Source: Arthrobacter sp. ERGS1:01
GTDB taxonomy: Bacteria > Actinomycetota > Actinomycetes > Actinomycetales > Micrococcaceae
Assembly (NCBI RefSeq): GCF_001281315.1
Contig: NZ_CP012478.1
Location: forward strand, 62,001-126,000
Length of the DNA stretch: 64,000 nt
Direction: 5' to 3'
The position numbers were made by a program, and so were the translations under genes. This document shows positions 25,376-34,227 of the stretch, piece after piece; within the stretch, counting starts at the first letter, position 1; the number at the start of each line of letters is the position of its first letter. Under the pieces are notes generated by a model. That model worked only from the letters and a program-made list of their open reading frames with translations. It searched no databases and was not told where the DNA came from.

Positions 25376-25443
25376 AAGGAAGGAAGGAAGGAAGGAAGGA
25401 AGGAAGGAAGGAAGGAAGGAAGGAAGGAAGGAAGGAAGGAAGG
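25376..25443 (+). repeat. (AAGG)17 tetranucleotide repeat next to a start codon
   Basis: Seventeen perfect AAGG units end two bases before ATG 25446. Each unit resembles a Shine-Dalgarno core. Such tracts change length by slippage, so promoter-to-start distance can vary while some unit always sits at a good distance. Confidence 0.9.
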
Positions 25444-25445
25444 CT

Positions 25446-25886
25446 ATGGTGCCTGTAGCCCCGACTCCCGCCGAGGAACAAACACCACCGGACCGCAATA
25501 CCCGTCCCTGGTGTAGCCGGTGCGGCACCGATGAGTTTCTGTTGATCGAGAGCGTTGATGAGTCCTTCTCGGAACCCGGGCAACTGCTGGCGGTCAGTTA
25601 TACGTGCCTGGAATGCGACAATTTCTATGCCCATGACGTTCCTATCGAGTCCCTTAACCCGGGGGTCGTTTACGAGTATTCAGGGCGGCCTCCGGCCGAC
25701 GCAGAGGGGCAATACGTGCATTGTGGCGAGCCCATGACCCGGGGCTCCACTGTACGACACACCGTCGCTTCCGCCTTCGTCGGCAACGTTGGCGAGAAAC
25801 ACAGGCTGGAAGTCTACTTACGGACCCGGGTTCTCCACTGCCGGTGTGGGTTTCAAATGGAAATTCCCCGCCAAGAACAGCCCTAG
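25446..25886 (+). CDS. Zinc-ribbon protein behind the AAGG repeat
   Basis: A 146-residue protein with several Cys pairs: 'WCSRCG' (about residues 22-27), 'YTCLECD' (about 53-58), 'VHCGEPM' (about 91) and 'VLHCRCGF' (about 133). They suggest one or two zinc ribbons. No enzyme motif is visible, and the rest is beta-rich. The function is not recognised; nucleic-acid or protein contact through zinc is plausible. Translation starts directly after a 68-bp tetranucleotide tract, so expression may vary between cells. Confidence 0.6.
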   Translation: MVPVAPTPAEEQTPPDRNTRPWCSRCGTDEFLLIESVDESFSEPGQLLAVSYTCLECDNFYAHDVPIESLNPGVVYEYSGRPPADAEGQYVHCGEPMTRGSTVRHTVASAFVGNVGEKHRLEVYLRTRVLHCRCGFQMEIPRQEQP

Positions 25887-25980
25887 CCTGCACAAGATGT
25901 CGCTTGTACAGGCCAGACCGGGTTCTTGGCCACTGTTTTTGGTGCCGGTTGATGCAAGGAAAGCGCGGCGGGCAGAGTGG

Positions 25981-26184
25981 TTATAGTGGCCGGATGTTTT
26001 CTGCCTGGGGGCCTTTAGGCCCCTGCACGATGTCGAACTGGACTTTCTGATTCACTTCCAAGGCCCGGTACCCGCCGCTGGCAATGGCCGTATAGTGGGC
26101 GAAAACGTCTTGGGACCCGTCATCGGGGGCAAGGAAGCCGAAGCCTTTCTCGGCGTTGAACCATTTGACTGTGCCTGTGGCCAT
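25981..26184 (-). CDS. Cold-shock protein CspA family
   Basis: A 67-residue single cold-shock domain. RNP1-like 'GFGFLAPDD' and RNP2-like 'VFAHYTAI' are both present, as is the leading '[11 protein letters not shown]' with its conserved Trp. CspA proteins bind single-stranded RNA or DNA and relieve secondary structure. ATG 26184 follows GAAGGAAC. A close paralogue lies at 60587-60790 on the other strand. The gene ends at 25981, and the left end of the Tn3 transposon starts 87 bases upstream of its start. Confidence 0.92.
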   Translation of the reverse strand: MATGTVKWFNAEKGFGFLAPDDGSQDVFAHYTAIASGGYRALEVNQKVQFDIVQGPKGPQAENIRPL

Positions 26185-26270
26185 GACTACGTTCCTTCAA
26201 AATACTCTGATTCACCCCCAGCTGGGCGGCGGCGGACATCGTCGTCCGTGGTCACCAATGTACTACGGGC

Positions 26271-26314
26271 GGAATCCGGCCTTGGGGACCAGCGGTACAG
26301 CGGTTGGCGCTAAG
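26271..26314 (+). repeat. Left terminal inverted repeat of the Tn3-family transposon
   Basis: Reads GGAATCCGGCCTTGGGGACC at the outer side and GGTTGGCGCTAAG at the inner side. It differs from the right repeat at positions 4 (A/T) and 9 (G/A). Similarity stops on both sides, which marks the element boundary. Confidence 0.85.
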
Positions 26315-26403
26315 CGTGTGACGTGGTCCCGGGCTACGGTTCATCTGGTGCCAGAGTCGTCTGTACTCCGCAGGGTAACCAGTAATCGCCGGCTTTCGAC
26401 GGA

Positions 26404-26979
26404 TCAGGCGTTTGGGTTGAGGTGGCGGTAGAGGGTCGCGCGACTCCACCCGACCAAGCGCGCAGCGTCCTCGGCGGTGCGTCCCCTCGCCCGGGCGTCC
26501 TTCGCAATCGCTAGCTTGTCCGCGATCACCGTCGGGTCCGAGAGCGGCCGGCCGAAACGGGTACCGCTTTGCCGGGCCGCGGCGATCCCGGCGTTGACGC
26601 GCTCCACGATCAGCTCGCGCTCATACTCGGCCAAGGAAGCCAGCATGTTCAGCATCATCCTCCCGGTCGAGGTCGCCGGGTCGATGCCGTCCGAAATGGA
26701 CCGGACCTGCACGCCGCGTTCGCGCAGCAGATTCACGGTGTTCAGCACATCAACCAGGGACCGGCCGAGTCGGTCGACCCGCCAGACCACCACGGTATCT
26801 CCGGCCTCGGCATATTCCAGGAGCTTCTTCATCCCGGGCCGCTCGATCGCCCTCCTGCTGCCGGAGGTTACATCGGCGAACACGTCCCGCTTTTGCACCC
26901 CGCCCTTGACCAGCGCATCAAGCTGCAACTGCGCATCCTGGCTCGAGGTGCTCACCCGTGTGTATCCCAAAAGTCTCAC
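26404..26979 (-). CDS. tnpR: Serine resolvase TnpR of the Tn3-family element
   Basis: A 191-residue small serine recombinase. The catalytic Ser lies in 'YTRVSTSSQD' (about residue 11). The arginine-containing blocks 'VVWRVDRLGRSLVDV' and 'ASLAEYERELIVERVNAGI' follow, then a C-terminal HTH 'TAEDAARLVGWSRATLYRHL' that binds res. It resolves the cointegrate formed by TnpA. I chose GTG 26979; a longer frame upstream of it continues into the res-like leader. The gene is close to the left inverted repeat, with its res sites expected upstream (26980-27170). Confidence 0.9.
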   Translation of the reverse strand: MRLLGYTRVSTSSQDAQLQLDALVKGGVQKRDVFADVTSGSRRAIERPGMKKLLEYAEAGDTVVVWRVDRLGRSLVDVLNTVNLLRERGVQVRSISDGIDPATSTGRMMLNMLASLAEYERELIVERVNAGIAAARQSGTRFGRPLSDPTVIADKLAIAKDARARGRTAEDAARLVGWSRATLYRHLNPNA

Positions 26980-27170
26980 CCCACCATTTTGACTCAAAAA
27001 ACCCTCGTGGCCAACCGGGCGAGACGTTTTACGGTAAGACGACTTTTTGGAACAAAACGCCTCCCGAAACTTCACCACCGCCGATCGGCAAAAAAGGTGC
27101 CGCTCGCCTGTCTCAGAAACCTTTAGGTTTCTAAGGCATCGCAGACTCGGGACCATTACGCGGAGAACTG
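26980..27170. promoter_or_regulatory. Candidate res site region
   Basis: The leader of tnpR contains AT-rich tracts, a perfect dyad AGAAACCTTTAGGTTTCT (27115-27132) and GACGTTTTACGGTAAGACGAC-type imperfect dyads near 27022-27042. Resolvase binding sites of Tn3 elements lie in exactly this position. The three subsites could not be assigned by eye. Confidence 0.5.
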
Positions 27171-27248
27171 GTGCTAACGCGTTCCGGGGTCTTGATCGCA
27201 CTCGGTACTCGCTGTGGAGTGCGCGTCGGGCAGGGGGATGATGGGTAC

Positions 27249-28187
27249 ATGATGGGTCGTGTGGTGGTGACTGGTGGTACGGGCCAGGTGGGGCGTCCGC
27301 TGGTACGGGCCTTGGCTGCAGCCGGGTGTGAGGTTGTCGTGTTGACCCGTCGCCCTGAACAGGCACGCGGGCTGGTCCCCGAGGCCGCTGATTGGGTCGC
27401 GTTCGACCCCGAGCTGCCCGAGACGTGGGAGCACACGATCGATGGTGCCGATGGCGTGGTCGTGCTGGGCGGGGCACCGTTCTTCCGTCGGTGGTCCAGT
27501 TGGGACGAGTTCGAGCGCGTCGCCACCGGTGGCCGGGTAGCCGCGAACCGTGCCATCGTCGACGCGATCGCCCGCGCGGAACATAAGCCCAGGGTCCTGG
27601 TGACCGGATCCTCGGTGGGCTACTACGGGTTTGAGGTCTCTGAGGCGATCGTTACCGAAGACACACCGGCAGGAACGGACCGATGGGCGCAGGGGACGGG
27701 CCGGTACGAGACCGAAGCGAAGCGTGCGGCCCAGTTTGGCATTCGGGTGGTGTGTCTGCGCACGGGCATCGTCTTCAGCCCCGACGACGGTATGGCAGCG
27801 CAAATGGCCGACCAGTTTCGTCGCGGGTTCGGGGCGGTCATCCTGCCCGGAACACAGTGGCTGCCGTGGATCCACATTGACGATGAGGTCGCACTGATCA
27901 TGCTCGCGCTCAATGATGACCGAGTAACCGGAGGGTTAAACGCGTCCTCTCCGAACCCGGCACGCTATCGCGAGTACGCGGCGGCGCTGGGTCACGTGTT
28001 CGGCCGACGCGTCCGACTACGACTGCCCGGGCTCGTCATGCGCCTGGCCTTGAAAGACATCGCCGAAGCTGTCCTGTACAACCGGCGCATGGTCCCGGCC
28101 AAGGCGCTGGGACTTGGATTCGAGTTCACCCACCCGGATCTGGAGCCGGCATTGCACGATCTACTGACCGCCCGCGGCGGCCGCTGA
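27249..28187 (+). CDS. NAD(P)-binding SDR39U1/TIGR01777-type epimerase
   Basis: A 312-residue extended short-chain dehydrogenase. The N-terminus 'MGRVVVTGGTGQVGRPLVRAL' is the Rossmann loop (GxxGxxG). 'LVTGSSVGYYG' carries the Ser and the Y-x-x-x-K region is 'GRYETEAKRA', with Tyr and the Lys four residues on altered to 'YETEAK'. The C-terminal 'PGTQWLPWIHIDDEVALIML' and 'RLRLPGLVMRLALKDIAEAVL' are typical of the TIGR01777 (YfcH/SDR39U1) group. The reaction is unknown. ATG 27249 has GGGGGATGATGGG upstream. It lies between tnpR and the sugar operon and may be part of the cargo. Confidence 0.75.
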   Translation: MMGRVVVTGGTGQVGRPLVRALAAAGCEVVVLTRRPEQARGLVPEAADWVAFDPELPETWEHTIDGADGVVVLGGAPFFRRWSSWDEFERVATGGRVAANRAIVDAIARAEHKPRVLVTGSSVGYYGFEVSEAIVTEDTPAGTDRWAQGTGRYETEAKRAAQFGIRVVCLRTGIVFSPDDGMAAQMADQFRRGFGAVILPGTQWLPWIHIDDEVALIMLALNDDRVTGGLNASSPNPARYREYAAALGHVFGRRVRLRLPGLVMRLALKDIAEAVLYNRRMVPAKALGLGFEFTHPDLEPALHDLLTARGGR

Positions 28188-28616
28188 CCGCTACCCCGCA
28201 GGGGTATCAAGGGATTGAGTATCTACGCCGATCACCACGGGCTCCCGATTCTATGGGAGATCAATCCTGGATCAGGTTCCACCGCTGACGCAATGCCCCC
28301 TCTAGCCCGGTCGTACTTCCGGCACGGATTCCTTAAGGTGACGATGCCCCAGCGCATTTTAGGCACGCAACGGGACAATCCGACGTGAATCCCAAGGGAA
28401 AGGCGTATGAAAGCCGGCGCTGGCGGGGTCGGGGGTTCAATCGGAACGGGGATGTCAATAGCGCCAAGCGCATGGACTACCTCAATCGATCGTTCGCAAG
28501 ACACTCCAAGACCTTCGCAGTGTTGTCCCAATTCCGAAGGCGAGTGTGTACGGATGCGCGAAAGTTGTTGAGCGTTGTTGTCTGGGATCCAGAGAAGATT
28601 GAGGCCATGGACACCG
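28188..28616. other. Non-coding region inside the transposon
   Basis: No convincing gene. The region separates the plus-strand epimerase from the convergent minus-strand aldolase operon and probably contains their ends. No strong hairpin was recognised. Confidence 0.35.
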
Positions 28617-29495
28617 TCAGCGAAGTGTAGTTTCCGCGTCTTTTCGTGATTGATTGATGAGTCGGATGAGGGTCTCCACCGTTTGTGACATGTCTGCTCT
28701 GGCGGGGCCGAGGTATCGGCGTGGGTCAACCAGGGCAGGGTCGGCGGTAAGAATGGATCGGATCGTGGCGCTCATGGCGCCATTGAGGGCGGTCCCTATG
28801 TTGACTTTGACGATTCCGGCAGCGATGGCTGCGCGCAGCTCCGTATCGGGGACTCCGGAGGAGCCATGGAGCACGAGTGGAACTGGCAGGCGCGCGTGGA
28901 GCCGATTGATAAGGTCCACGTCCAAAGATGCGGACTTGGTGTTCATGGCGTGTGAGCTGCCGACAGCAACTGCCAAGGCGTCAACACCCGTTGCCTCAGT
29001 AAAAAGGAGGGCCTCGGCAGGGTCAGTTCGCACGCCGTCAGCGTGGGCACTTTGCGGTTGGTTTGGTTTTCCGCCGATGTACCCGAGTTCTGCCTCTAGC
29101 CAAAGACCGTGACCGTGTGCCCAGCGCACAGCGGCGCGTGTACGCTCGACATTCTCGCTGTAGGGGAGTGAACCAGAATCGAACATTGCAGAGCAGATTC
29201 CGGCATCCACGCTGGCCTTGAGCAGGTCAATGTCATCGACGTGGTCCAGATGCAGCGCGACGGGGACGGAGGAGAGTTCCCCGATCGCGTTTGCTGCAGC
29301 AGCGAGCGGACGAAGGTGTCCGCCGTGAAATCTGACGGTGTTCTGGCTGATTTGTAGGATTACCGGTGCCTGTGCGGCCTCCGCTGCAGTGACGATTGCT
29401 TCGGCATGCTCGAGGGTGATGATGTTGAAGGCTGCGATGCCGGCCTGGCGTCTAATAGCTGCCGTGATCAGGTCACCGGTATGGACCAGGGGCAT
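28617..29495 (-). CDS. Class II ketose-bisphosphate aldolase (GatY/KbaY/Fba-like)
   Basis: A 292-residue zinc aldolase. The start 'MPLVHTGDLITAAIRRQAGIAAFNI' is typical. Metal and substrate residues are in 'ALHLDHVDDI' (His-Asp about 80), 'EAELGYIGG' (Glu about 135), 'AVAVGSSHAMN' (His about 179) and 'VLHGSSGVPD' (His about 208). It splits a 1,6-bisphosphate of a ketose (fructose, tagatose or a modified sugar) into two trioses. The gene directly follows the PfkB kinase (TGA-ATG), which would supply the bisphosphate. The exact sugar cannot be read from the sequence. Confidence 0.85.
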   Translation of the reverse strand: MPLVHTGDLITAAIRRQAGIAAFNIITLEHAEAIVTAAEAAQAPVILQISQNTVRFHGGHLRPLAAAANAIGELSSVPVALHLDHVDDIDLLKASVDAGICSAMFDSGSLPYSENVERTRAAVRWAHGHGLWLEAELGYIGGKPNQPQSAHADGVRTDPAEALLFTEATGVDALAVAVGSSHAMNTKSASLDVDLINRLHARLPVPLVLHGSSGVPDTELRAAIAAGIVKVNIGTALNGAMSATIRSILTADPALVDPRRYLGPARADMSQTVETLIRLINQSRKDAETTLR

Positions 29496-30455
29496 TCAGA
29501 TCTCCTCAATGACGATGTCGGCCATAGCTTTGTGCCGCGTGGCCTCGTCGATCTCTCCGGCTGTCTTGGCTACCACGGCCGCGGTGGCCGTGGCGGTGGC
29601 TTCCCTCAGTAGGGTTGGCCAATCCAGGTCGCGATTCAGCCCGCTGGCGATAGAGGCGGTGAGCGCATCCCCGGCACCAGTGGGATTTCCTTGATAGCGG
29701 CGTTGGGGTTTGGCGTGCCAGGCGCCGTCTTCGCTCACCAGGACGGTGCCGGTGGATCCGGCCGAGATCGCGACGGTCTTGGCTCCGAGCTGCCGCAGTT
29801 CGACGGCAGCCTGACGGATCTCCGGGATTCCGCGGAGCGGGCGGCCAAAGAGGGCTGCCGCCTCGTGAACATTTGGTTTGGCTAGATCCGGGTTGGCTGC
29901 CAGGGACTTCCGGAGCGGGATCCCCTCGGTGTCGATGATGCAGCGCGCGCCGACGGTGTGTGCCGCACTGATGAGCTGCTGGTAGGCGATCGGGGGAACG
30001 CCCGGCGGAACGCTGCCGGAGAGGACGATCCACCGGGAGGCGGCGGCTTCATGTCGAAAAGCTTCCATGAAGGCAGCCCATTCGGAGGCGCTGATCGTGG
30101 GCCCGGTCTCGTTGAAGACCGTGGCGTCAGCGGCGTCGACGACGGCCACTGTCCGCCGCGTGGACTCGGCAATGGGGACCAGTCGTGACGGCAGACCCCC
30201 GGCCTTGAGGTCCTGGGTGCAGCTTTTGCCGTCGGGGCCGCCGGCGAAGCCCAGCAGGCGAACGGGCTGGTCTAGCTGCTGGAGGACGCGGGCGACGTTG
30301 ACGCCTTTGCCGCCGGCCCGGACCAGTGGGTGGCCGACACGGTGGCTGTTGCCGTGGAGCAGACGGGCCACGGAGTACGTCATATCGAGCGCCGGGTTGA
30401 GACAGACAGCCAGGATTGGACGTGGCGGAGTGGTTTTAGTCGTCTCTTGTTTCAC
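29496..30455 (-). CDS. PfkB-type 1-phosphofructokinase/tagatose-6-phosphate kinase-like
   Basis: A 319-residue PfkB kinase. Signatures are 'LNPALDMTYSV' at the start, 'RAGGKGVNVARVLQQL' (substrate binding, about residue 40) and 'GNPTGAGDALTASIASGL' with the catalytic Asp (about 265). This subgroup phosphorylates fructose-1-P or tagatose-6-P, giving the substrate of the class II aldolase encoded next. GTG 30455 is chosen because it overlaps the preceding stop as GTGA. A longer reading starting at 30623 would overlap the tautomerase-like gene. Sugar specificity is unknown. Confidence 0.83.
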   Translation of the reverse strand: MKQETTKTTPPRPILAVCLNPALDMTYSVARLLHGNSHRVGHPLVRAGGKGVNVARVLQQLDQPVRLLGFAGGPDGKSCTQDLKAGGLPSRLVPIAESTRRTVAVVDAADATVFNETGPTISASEWAAFMEAFRHEAAASRWIVLSGSVPPGVPPIAYQQLISAAHTVGARCIIDTEGIPLRKSLAANPDLAKPNVHEAAALFGRPLRGIPEIRQAAVELRQLGAKTVAISAGSTGTVLVSEDGAWHAKPQRRYQGNPTGAGDALTASIASGLNRDLDWPTLLREATATATAAVVAKTAGEIDEATRHKAMADIVIEEI

Positions 30456-30766
30456 TCCGTGGTCACCACCCATTGCACCCAGGTCTGCTCCGGTGGGCAC
30501 TGGTAGGCGGAGGCCAGTGCCCGCGCCGCGGCGTCGGCAGCGGCCGTCATGGCACCGGCGTCCCGAAGGCGTCCGTGCATGATTGCGGTGGGCCAAGCGG
30601 TGGTGGGTGTGGTTCCCGTGCATCCTGTCGCGGCCGGGATGAGCATGCTGTGGACGGCCTCCGGGGGTAGGCCCAGCGCCTGGCTGGTCGCCAGGTTTAG
30701 TGCGGCCAGCGTCTGGGAGCTGTCGATTGATGCGGGGTCCGGGGCGAAAACGGTGATGACCGGCAT
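30452..30766 (-). CDS. Small tautomerase-like protein
   Basis: A 104-residue protein that starts MPVITVFAPDP, with the N-terminal Pro that serves as catalytic base in 4-oxalocrotonate-type tautomerases. It is followed by a beta-alpha pattern with 'LNLATSQALGLPPEAVHSMLIP' and 'ARALASAYQCPPEQTWVQWV'. The length is greater than the 60-residue bacterial tautomerases and near those of fused or MIF-like ones. It sits between the SIS isomerase and the kinase, so an aldo/keto tautomerisation of a sugar derivative is possible. Proof of function is missing. Confidence 0.5.
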   Translation of the reverse strand: MPVITVFAPDPASIDSSQTLAALNLATSQALGLPPEAVHSMLIPAATGCTGTTPTTAWPTAIMHGRLRDAGAMTAAADAAARALASAYQCPPEQTWVQWVVTTE

Positions 30767-30767
30767 G

Positions 30768-31658
30768 TCAGCCGATTTGGACGGAGCGGGAGAGGAAGGG
30801 CGGTACGTCCGGGTTGCGGCCGGCGGCCTTGGCCATGGCCACGGCCATCCGGTGGATGGCTACTAGTTCCGCCTGCGGGTCCCACTCTGGATCTACAACG
30901 GTGGCGCCGGTTTGGCGGATGGCGTCGGCGATCGCGGCGTCCAGGGGGACCAGGGGCCAGACGATGGTGCCTGGGCCGGCGGCGGAGATGGGGCCGTGCT
31001 GGTATTCCATGACGGCGTACGCCTCGGCCCAGCGTCCGGAGGATTCAAGGCATTTCAGGGCCGCCTCGTGGGCCAGCCCCAGGGAGAAGCCGGTCCCCAG
31101 GAACACCACGTGCTCGGGCGCAGGGGTGGGCAGGGTTCGGGTCAGGGCTTGTTCGGCTTCGGTAACCAGATGCCCGAGGTCCGGCACCAGGGAAGCGCGC
31201 AATAGGGTGAAGGCCGTGGAGGCGAACCGGGTCTGCACGATGGAGACTTCATCGGCATAATCAAGCATGACCACCTCGGTGCAGGCGTCGATCAGGGGGC
31301 TTTCGGGTGTTCCGACCAGACCGATCACCTGGTGTGTGGCCTTGAGGTTCCGGGCGGCGTCAATGACGTCAGTGGTGGTGCCGGAGCGGGAGAGTACGAT
31401 GACGGTCTCGTCGTCCTCGATGTAAGGGATTTCAGAGGGGACGACCGCACGGGTACGGCCCAGACCCAGCTGGTTGCGTAGCCGGGCATAGGCTTCCCCG
31501 ACATAGTAGGAGGTGCCGCAGCCGATGAAGAGCACCGGTGTGCCGGCCTCGGGTAGGGCTGTGCCGGCGGCCGCCTGGTTGATGGCCTGCTGCCAGGTCT
31601 GCGGCTGGCTGAAGATCTCCCGCAAAGTTTCGGTGGCGAAGGATTGTGTCTCGGTCAT
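30768..31658 (-). CDS. SIS-domain sugar isomerase/deaminase (AgaS/GlmS-like)
   Basis: A 296-residue protein with two SIS domains. The first has 'VLFIGCGTSYYVGEAYARLR' and 'VIVLSRSGTTTDVIDAARN' (about residues 42-105); the second has 'HVVFLGTGFSLGLAHEAALKCLE' (about 180-205). The Glu pair 'AYAVMEYQHGPISA' closes the active site. AgaS-like proteins isomerise or deaminate aminosugar phosphates; the domain also occurs in isomerases of sulfosugars. ATG 31658 follows AAGGAGACACA. It lies in one minus-strand cluster with two PfkB kinases and an aldolase, fitting an isomerise-phosphorylate-split pathway. Confidence 0.8.
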   Translation of the reverse strand: MTETQSFATETLREIFSQPQTWQQAINQAAAGTALPEAGTPVLFIGCGTSYYVGEAYARLRNQLGLGRTRAVVPSEIPYIEDDETVIVLSRSGTTTDVIDAARNLKATHQVIGLVGTPESPLIDACTEVVMLDYADEVSIVQTRFASTAFTLLRASLVPDLGHLVTEAEQALTRTLPTPAPEHVVFLGTGFSLGLAHEAALKCLESSGRWAEAYAVMEYQHGPISAAGPGTIVWPLVPLDAAIADAIRQTGATVVDPEWDPQAELVAIHRMAVAMAKAAGRNPDVPPFLSRSVQIG

Positions 31659-31700
31659 TGTGTCTCCTTGTAGGTGGGTCATTGCTGGGTCATGGCAGGG

Positions 31701-32690
31701 TCACCACAGGACCCGGACGTGGGGGAAGGAACCGGCGATGCGCTCCTGCAGTTCGGCGGGGGTGGCCAGGCTGCCGGTACCGCCGCGGCCTTGAATGGAC
31801 ACGGTTCCGGCCGCCACGGCGGAGGCTAGACATTCGGCCAGTGGCGCCCCGCGGGAAACGCCATGGAGGAATCCGGCGTTGAAATTGTCGCCGGCCCCCG
31901 TCGTATCGAAGGGGGTCGCGGGTTCGGTATCGAGTTGCAGGCCCGTGTCTTTGCTGCAGACCAGTCCGCCGTGGCCGCCACGCTTGAGCACCACCGTTGG
32001 TCCCAGGGCTGAGAGTGCGCGGGCGGCGCCGACATACCAGTGGGGTGTGTCCTGGTGGTGGGCGATGCCCAGCCGCTGCGCGATCCCGCCCAGCTCGGCT
32101 TCGTTGGGGAATATGTAACTGGTGTTCTCTAACGCGTCCGCGATTCCTCCCCAGTCCTGGCGGGGGTCCCAGCCGGTGTCCAGGGACGTTGTGACACCAC
32201 GGGCGCGCAGCTCGGCGAAAAGGGTGGCGAGCTCGGGCAACAGCGCCCGCTGGAGAAAAATGGAACTGACATGGACATGGCGGGCGTCTGTGAGTAGTTC
32301 GGCGGGGATGTCGGCGACCCTCAGCTCGGCCATGGTCCCGGGAAAGGTGAGCAGGGCCCGGTCTCCGCCTGGGACGTTGATGACGACGGTGAGCCCGGTG
32401 GCCCGATTCTTCCGGCGGATGACGGCTCCGGCATCCACGCCGGTGCGTTCGAGCAGCCCGAGAGTGAAGGATCCGAGTTCGTCATCGCCCAGGACGGCAC
32501 ACATGGCCACGGGCAGGCCGAGGGCTGCTGCGGCGGCCGCGGTGATGGCGCCGGAACTGCCCAGGGTGACTGCGGCGTCGCGGAGTTCGGTTTCTACTTG
32601 GCCGAAGGCGACCGGGCCGCCGTCGCTGTCCAGCAGCACGTCGGGGTTGAGTTCGCCGAGTACGAGAAGGGTCCATGGGATAGAGGTCAC
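31701..32690 (-). CDS. PfkB/ribokinase-family sugar kinase
   Basis: A 329-residue ribokinase-type kinase: 'LLVLGELNPDVLL' at the start, 'GSSGAITAAAAAALGL' (about residue 43), and 'PFDTTGAGDNFNAGFLHG' with the catalytic Asp (about 268). It is probably the first kinase of the pathway, acting on the imported free sugar or sugar acid. The start GTG 32690 lacks a strong ribosome site. It is divergent from the ABC-transporter operon, with a 164-base regulatory region between. Confidence 0.82.
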   Translation of the reverse strand: MTSIPWTLLVLGELNPDVLLDSDGGPVAFGQVETELRDAAVTLGSSGAITAAAAAALGLPVAMCAVLGDDELGSFTLGLLERTGVDAGAVIRRKNRATGLTVVINVPGGDRALLTFPGTMAELRVADIPAELLTDARHVHVSSIFLQRALLPELATLFAELRARGVTTSLDTGWDPRQDWGGIADALENTSYIFPNEAELGGIAQRLGIAHHQDTPHWYVGAARALSALGPTVVLKRGGHGGLVCSKDTGLQLDTEPATPFDTTGAGDNFNAGFLHGVSRGAPLAECLASAVAAGTVSIQGRGGTGSLATPAELQERIAGSFPHVRVLW

Positions 32691-32854
32691 AAGGACGAGC
32701 GTAATGCCCTAAACAGCCATGAGTCAATCAAAAGTGAGTAGATATGATCAATTTCATGGAATCTATTGATCTAACTTGCTTGAGCGTTGTACGGTTATGC
32801 TCACTTAGCTCGTAGCGGCCGACCAGCGGCACGCTTGACTCAAAGGAGATGTCA
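32691..32854. promoter_or_regulatory. Divergent promoter with two dyads: candidate DeoR operators
   Basis: Dyad 1: GATCAAT (32746-32752) with ATTGATC (32765-32771). Dyad 2: TGAGC (32781-32785) with GCTCA (32799-32803), read TGAGCGTTGTACGGTTATGC in part. ATGCTCA also stands at 40075-40081 in the other divergent intergenic region. The DeoR-type gene at 37177 is the likely regulator. Confidence 0.5.
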
Positions 32855-34216
32855 ATGGATGTGACACGGCGCGGGTTTCTGTCCGGAACCGTTGGTGCTG
32901 CGGCCCTACTGGGCCTGGGGGCGTGTTCCTCGGTGCACTCAGACTCGGCAGGCGGTGCCGGAACCGTGGGACCCGCCGGCACCCCGGGCACCAAGTCGAG
33001 CATCGGACCGGTCACCGGGAAGCTGACGTTCGCCTTTTGGGGTGGAAGTGCGGGAGAGACGGCGGGTTTCAACTATGCCAAGCAAAAGTTTGAGGCCGCC
33101 AACCCCGGAACGACCATCCAGCTGAAGGTTCTGCCCTACGACGGATTCTTCTCCGCTATCGACCGCGGGATCGGATCCGGCACCGCCCCGGATGTGTTTC
33201 GGGTCGACTACACCACGATCGGCCGGTACAGCGCCAAGGATGTCCTGTTGGATATGACGCCGTACTTCAGTACCGAGGAGTCGGCAAAGTTCCTGCCCGC
33301 CCTGTGGGAGGCCGTGAAATATAACGGCGTTCCGTTCGGTGTGCCGCATCAGACCGACACGACGTGCCTTGTTTACAACAAGGCAGCCTTCGCGACGGCC
33401 GGCATCACCTCGGTGCCGGACAAGCTCTCCGATGCCTGGTCCTGGGACGAGTTTTCCACGGTCGCCGCCAAACTGCGCCGTACACTGCCGGAGAGCAAAT
33501 ACCCCTTCGCCTATGACTGGACCCAGGCCGGGGCCTACCGGTGGCTGTCCTGGCTCTACCAGTCAGGGGGCACCTTGCTGACGCCTGATCTGAAGAAGAG
33601 CGCCCTGCCCAGCGGTCCCGCCACCACGGCCATGGACTACACCAAGAGCTTCTTCGACAAAAAATGGGTCCCGGCGAACAACACCATCAAGACCAGTGTC
33701 TACTCCGATAACTTCTTCCTCTCCCAAACCGTACCGATGACCTTCATGGGCGACTTCCTGATCCCCGAGCTGGCCGACCCCAAACAGGGATACACGGGAG
33801 GGGACTGGGGCGCTACCTTTATGCCGCAGGACAAGAGCGCGGCCTCGGATCTGGGAGGCAACGCGATCGTCGCCCGCAAAGATACCAAGAACCCCGATTT
33901 GGCGGCCGCGTTCCTGAAATTCCTGGTCAGCGAGGACGCGATGAAATATTTCTGCGAACAAGCCATCGAACTGCCCACCTTGCAGTCGTTGGCCGGGGAG
34001 AAACTCAACTATGTGACCCGCCCGGACGTCGTCAAGATTTTTGCCGAACAGGCCCCCACCATCACCAACACGGTGGTCAAGGAGTCCACTGTCTCGTCCT
34101 TCGCCACCATTAACACCGTGCTACAGGACCAGCTCGAACTGGCCTTCCACGGCCAATCCAGCGACACCACCGTCAATAACATTGCCAGCGGAGTCAACTC
34201 CGCCCTCGGATCCTAG
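32855..34216 (+). CDS. Sugar ABC transporter substrate-binding lipoprotein
   Basis: A 453-residue extracellular solute-binding protein (family 1). The N-terminus 'TRRGFLSG' looks like a Tat signal, and a lipobox 'GLGACSS' puts the lipid-bound Cys near residue 24. 'LTFAFWGGSAGETAGFNYAKQKFEAANPG' and 'VFRVDYTTIGRYSAK' fit carbohydrate-binding proteins. It delivers a sugar to the two permeases downstream. ATG 32855 is preferred over 32849 because AAAGGAG precedes it at the right distance. No ATPase gene is in the cluster, so a shared MsmK/MalK-type ATPase elsewhere is expected. Confidence 0.86.
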   Translation: MDVTRRGFLSGTVGAAALLGLGACSSVHSDSAGGAGTVGPAGTPGTKSSIGPVTGKLTFAFWGGSAGETAGFNYAKQKFEAANPGTTIQLKVLPYDGFFSAIDRGIGSGTAPDVFRVDYTTIGRYSAKDVLLDMTPYFSTEESAKFLPALWEAVKYNGVPFGVPHQTDTTCLVYNKAAFATAGITSVPDKLSDAWSWDEFSTVAAKLRRTLPESKYPFAYDWTQAGAYRWLSWLYQSGGTLLTPDLKKSALPSGPATTAMDYTKSFFDKKWVPANNTIKTSVYSDNFFLSQTVPMTFMGDFLIPELADPKQGYTGGDWGATFMPQDKSAASDLGGNAIVARKDTKNPDLAAAFLKFLVSEDAMKYFCEQAIELPTLQSLAGEKLNYVTRPDVVKIFAEQAPTITNTVVKESTVSSFATINTVLQDQLELAFHGQSSDTTVNNIASGVNSALGS

Positions 34217-34227
34217 AGGAGAACGAG

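Noticed and set aside
25376..25443. AAGG tract as a CRISPR-like or satellite array
   Set aside because: The unit is only 4 bases with no spacers; it is a simple microsatellite.
25295..25634. Minus-strand frames encoding LPSF repeats
   Set aside because: They only reflect translation of the AAGG tract on the opposite strand.
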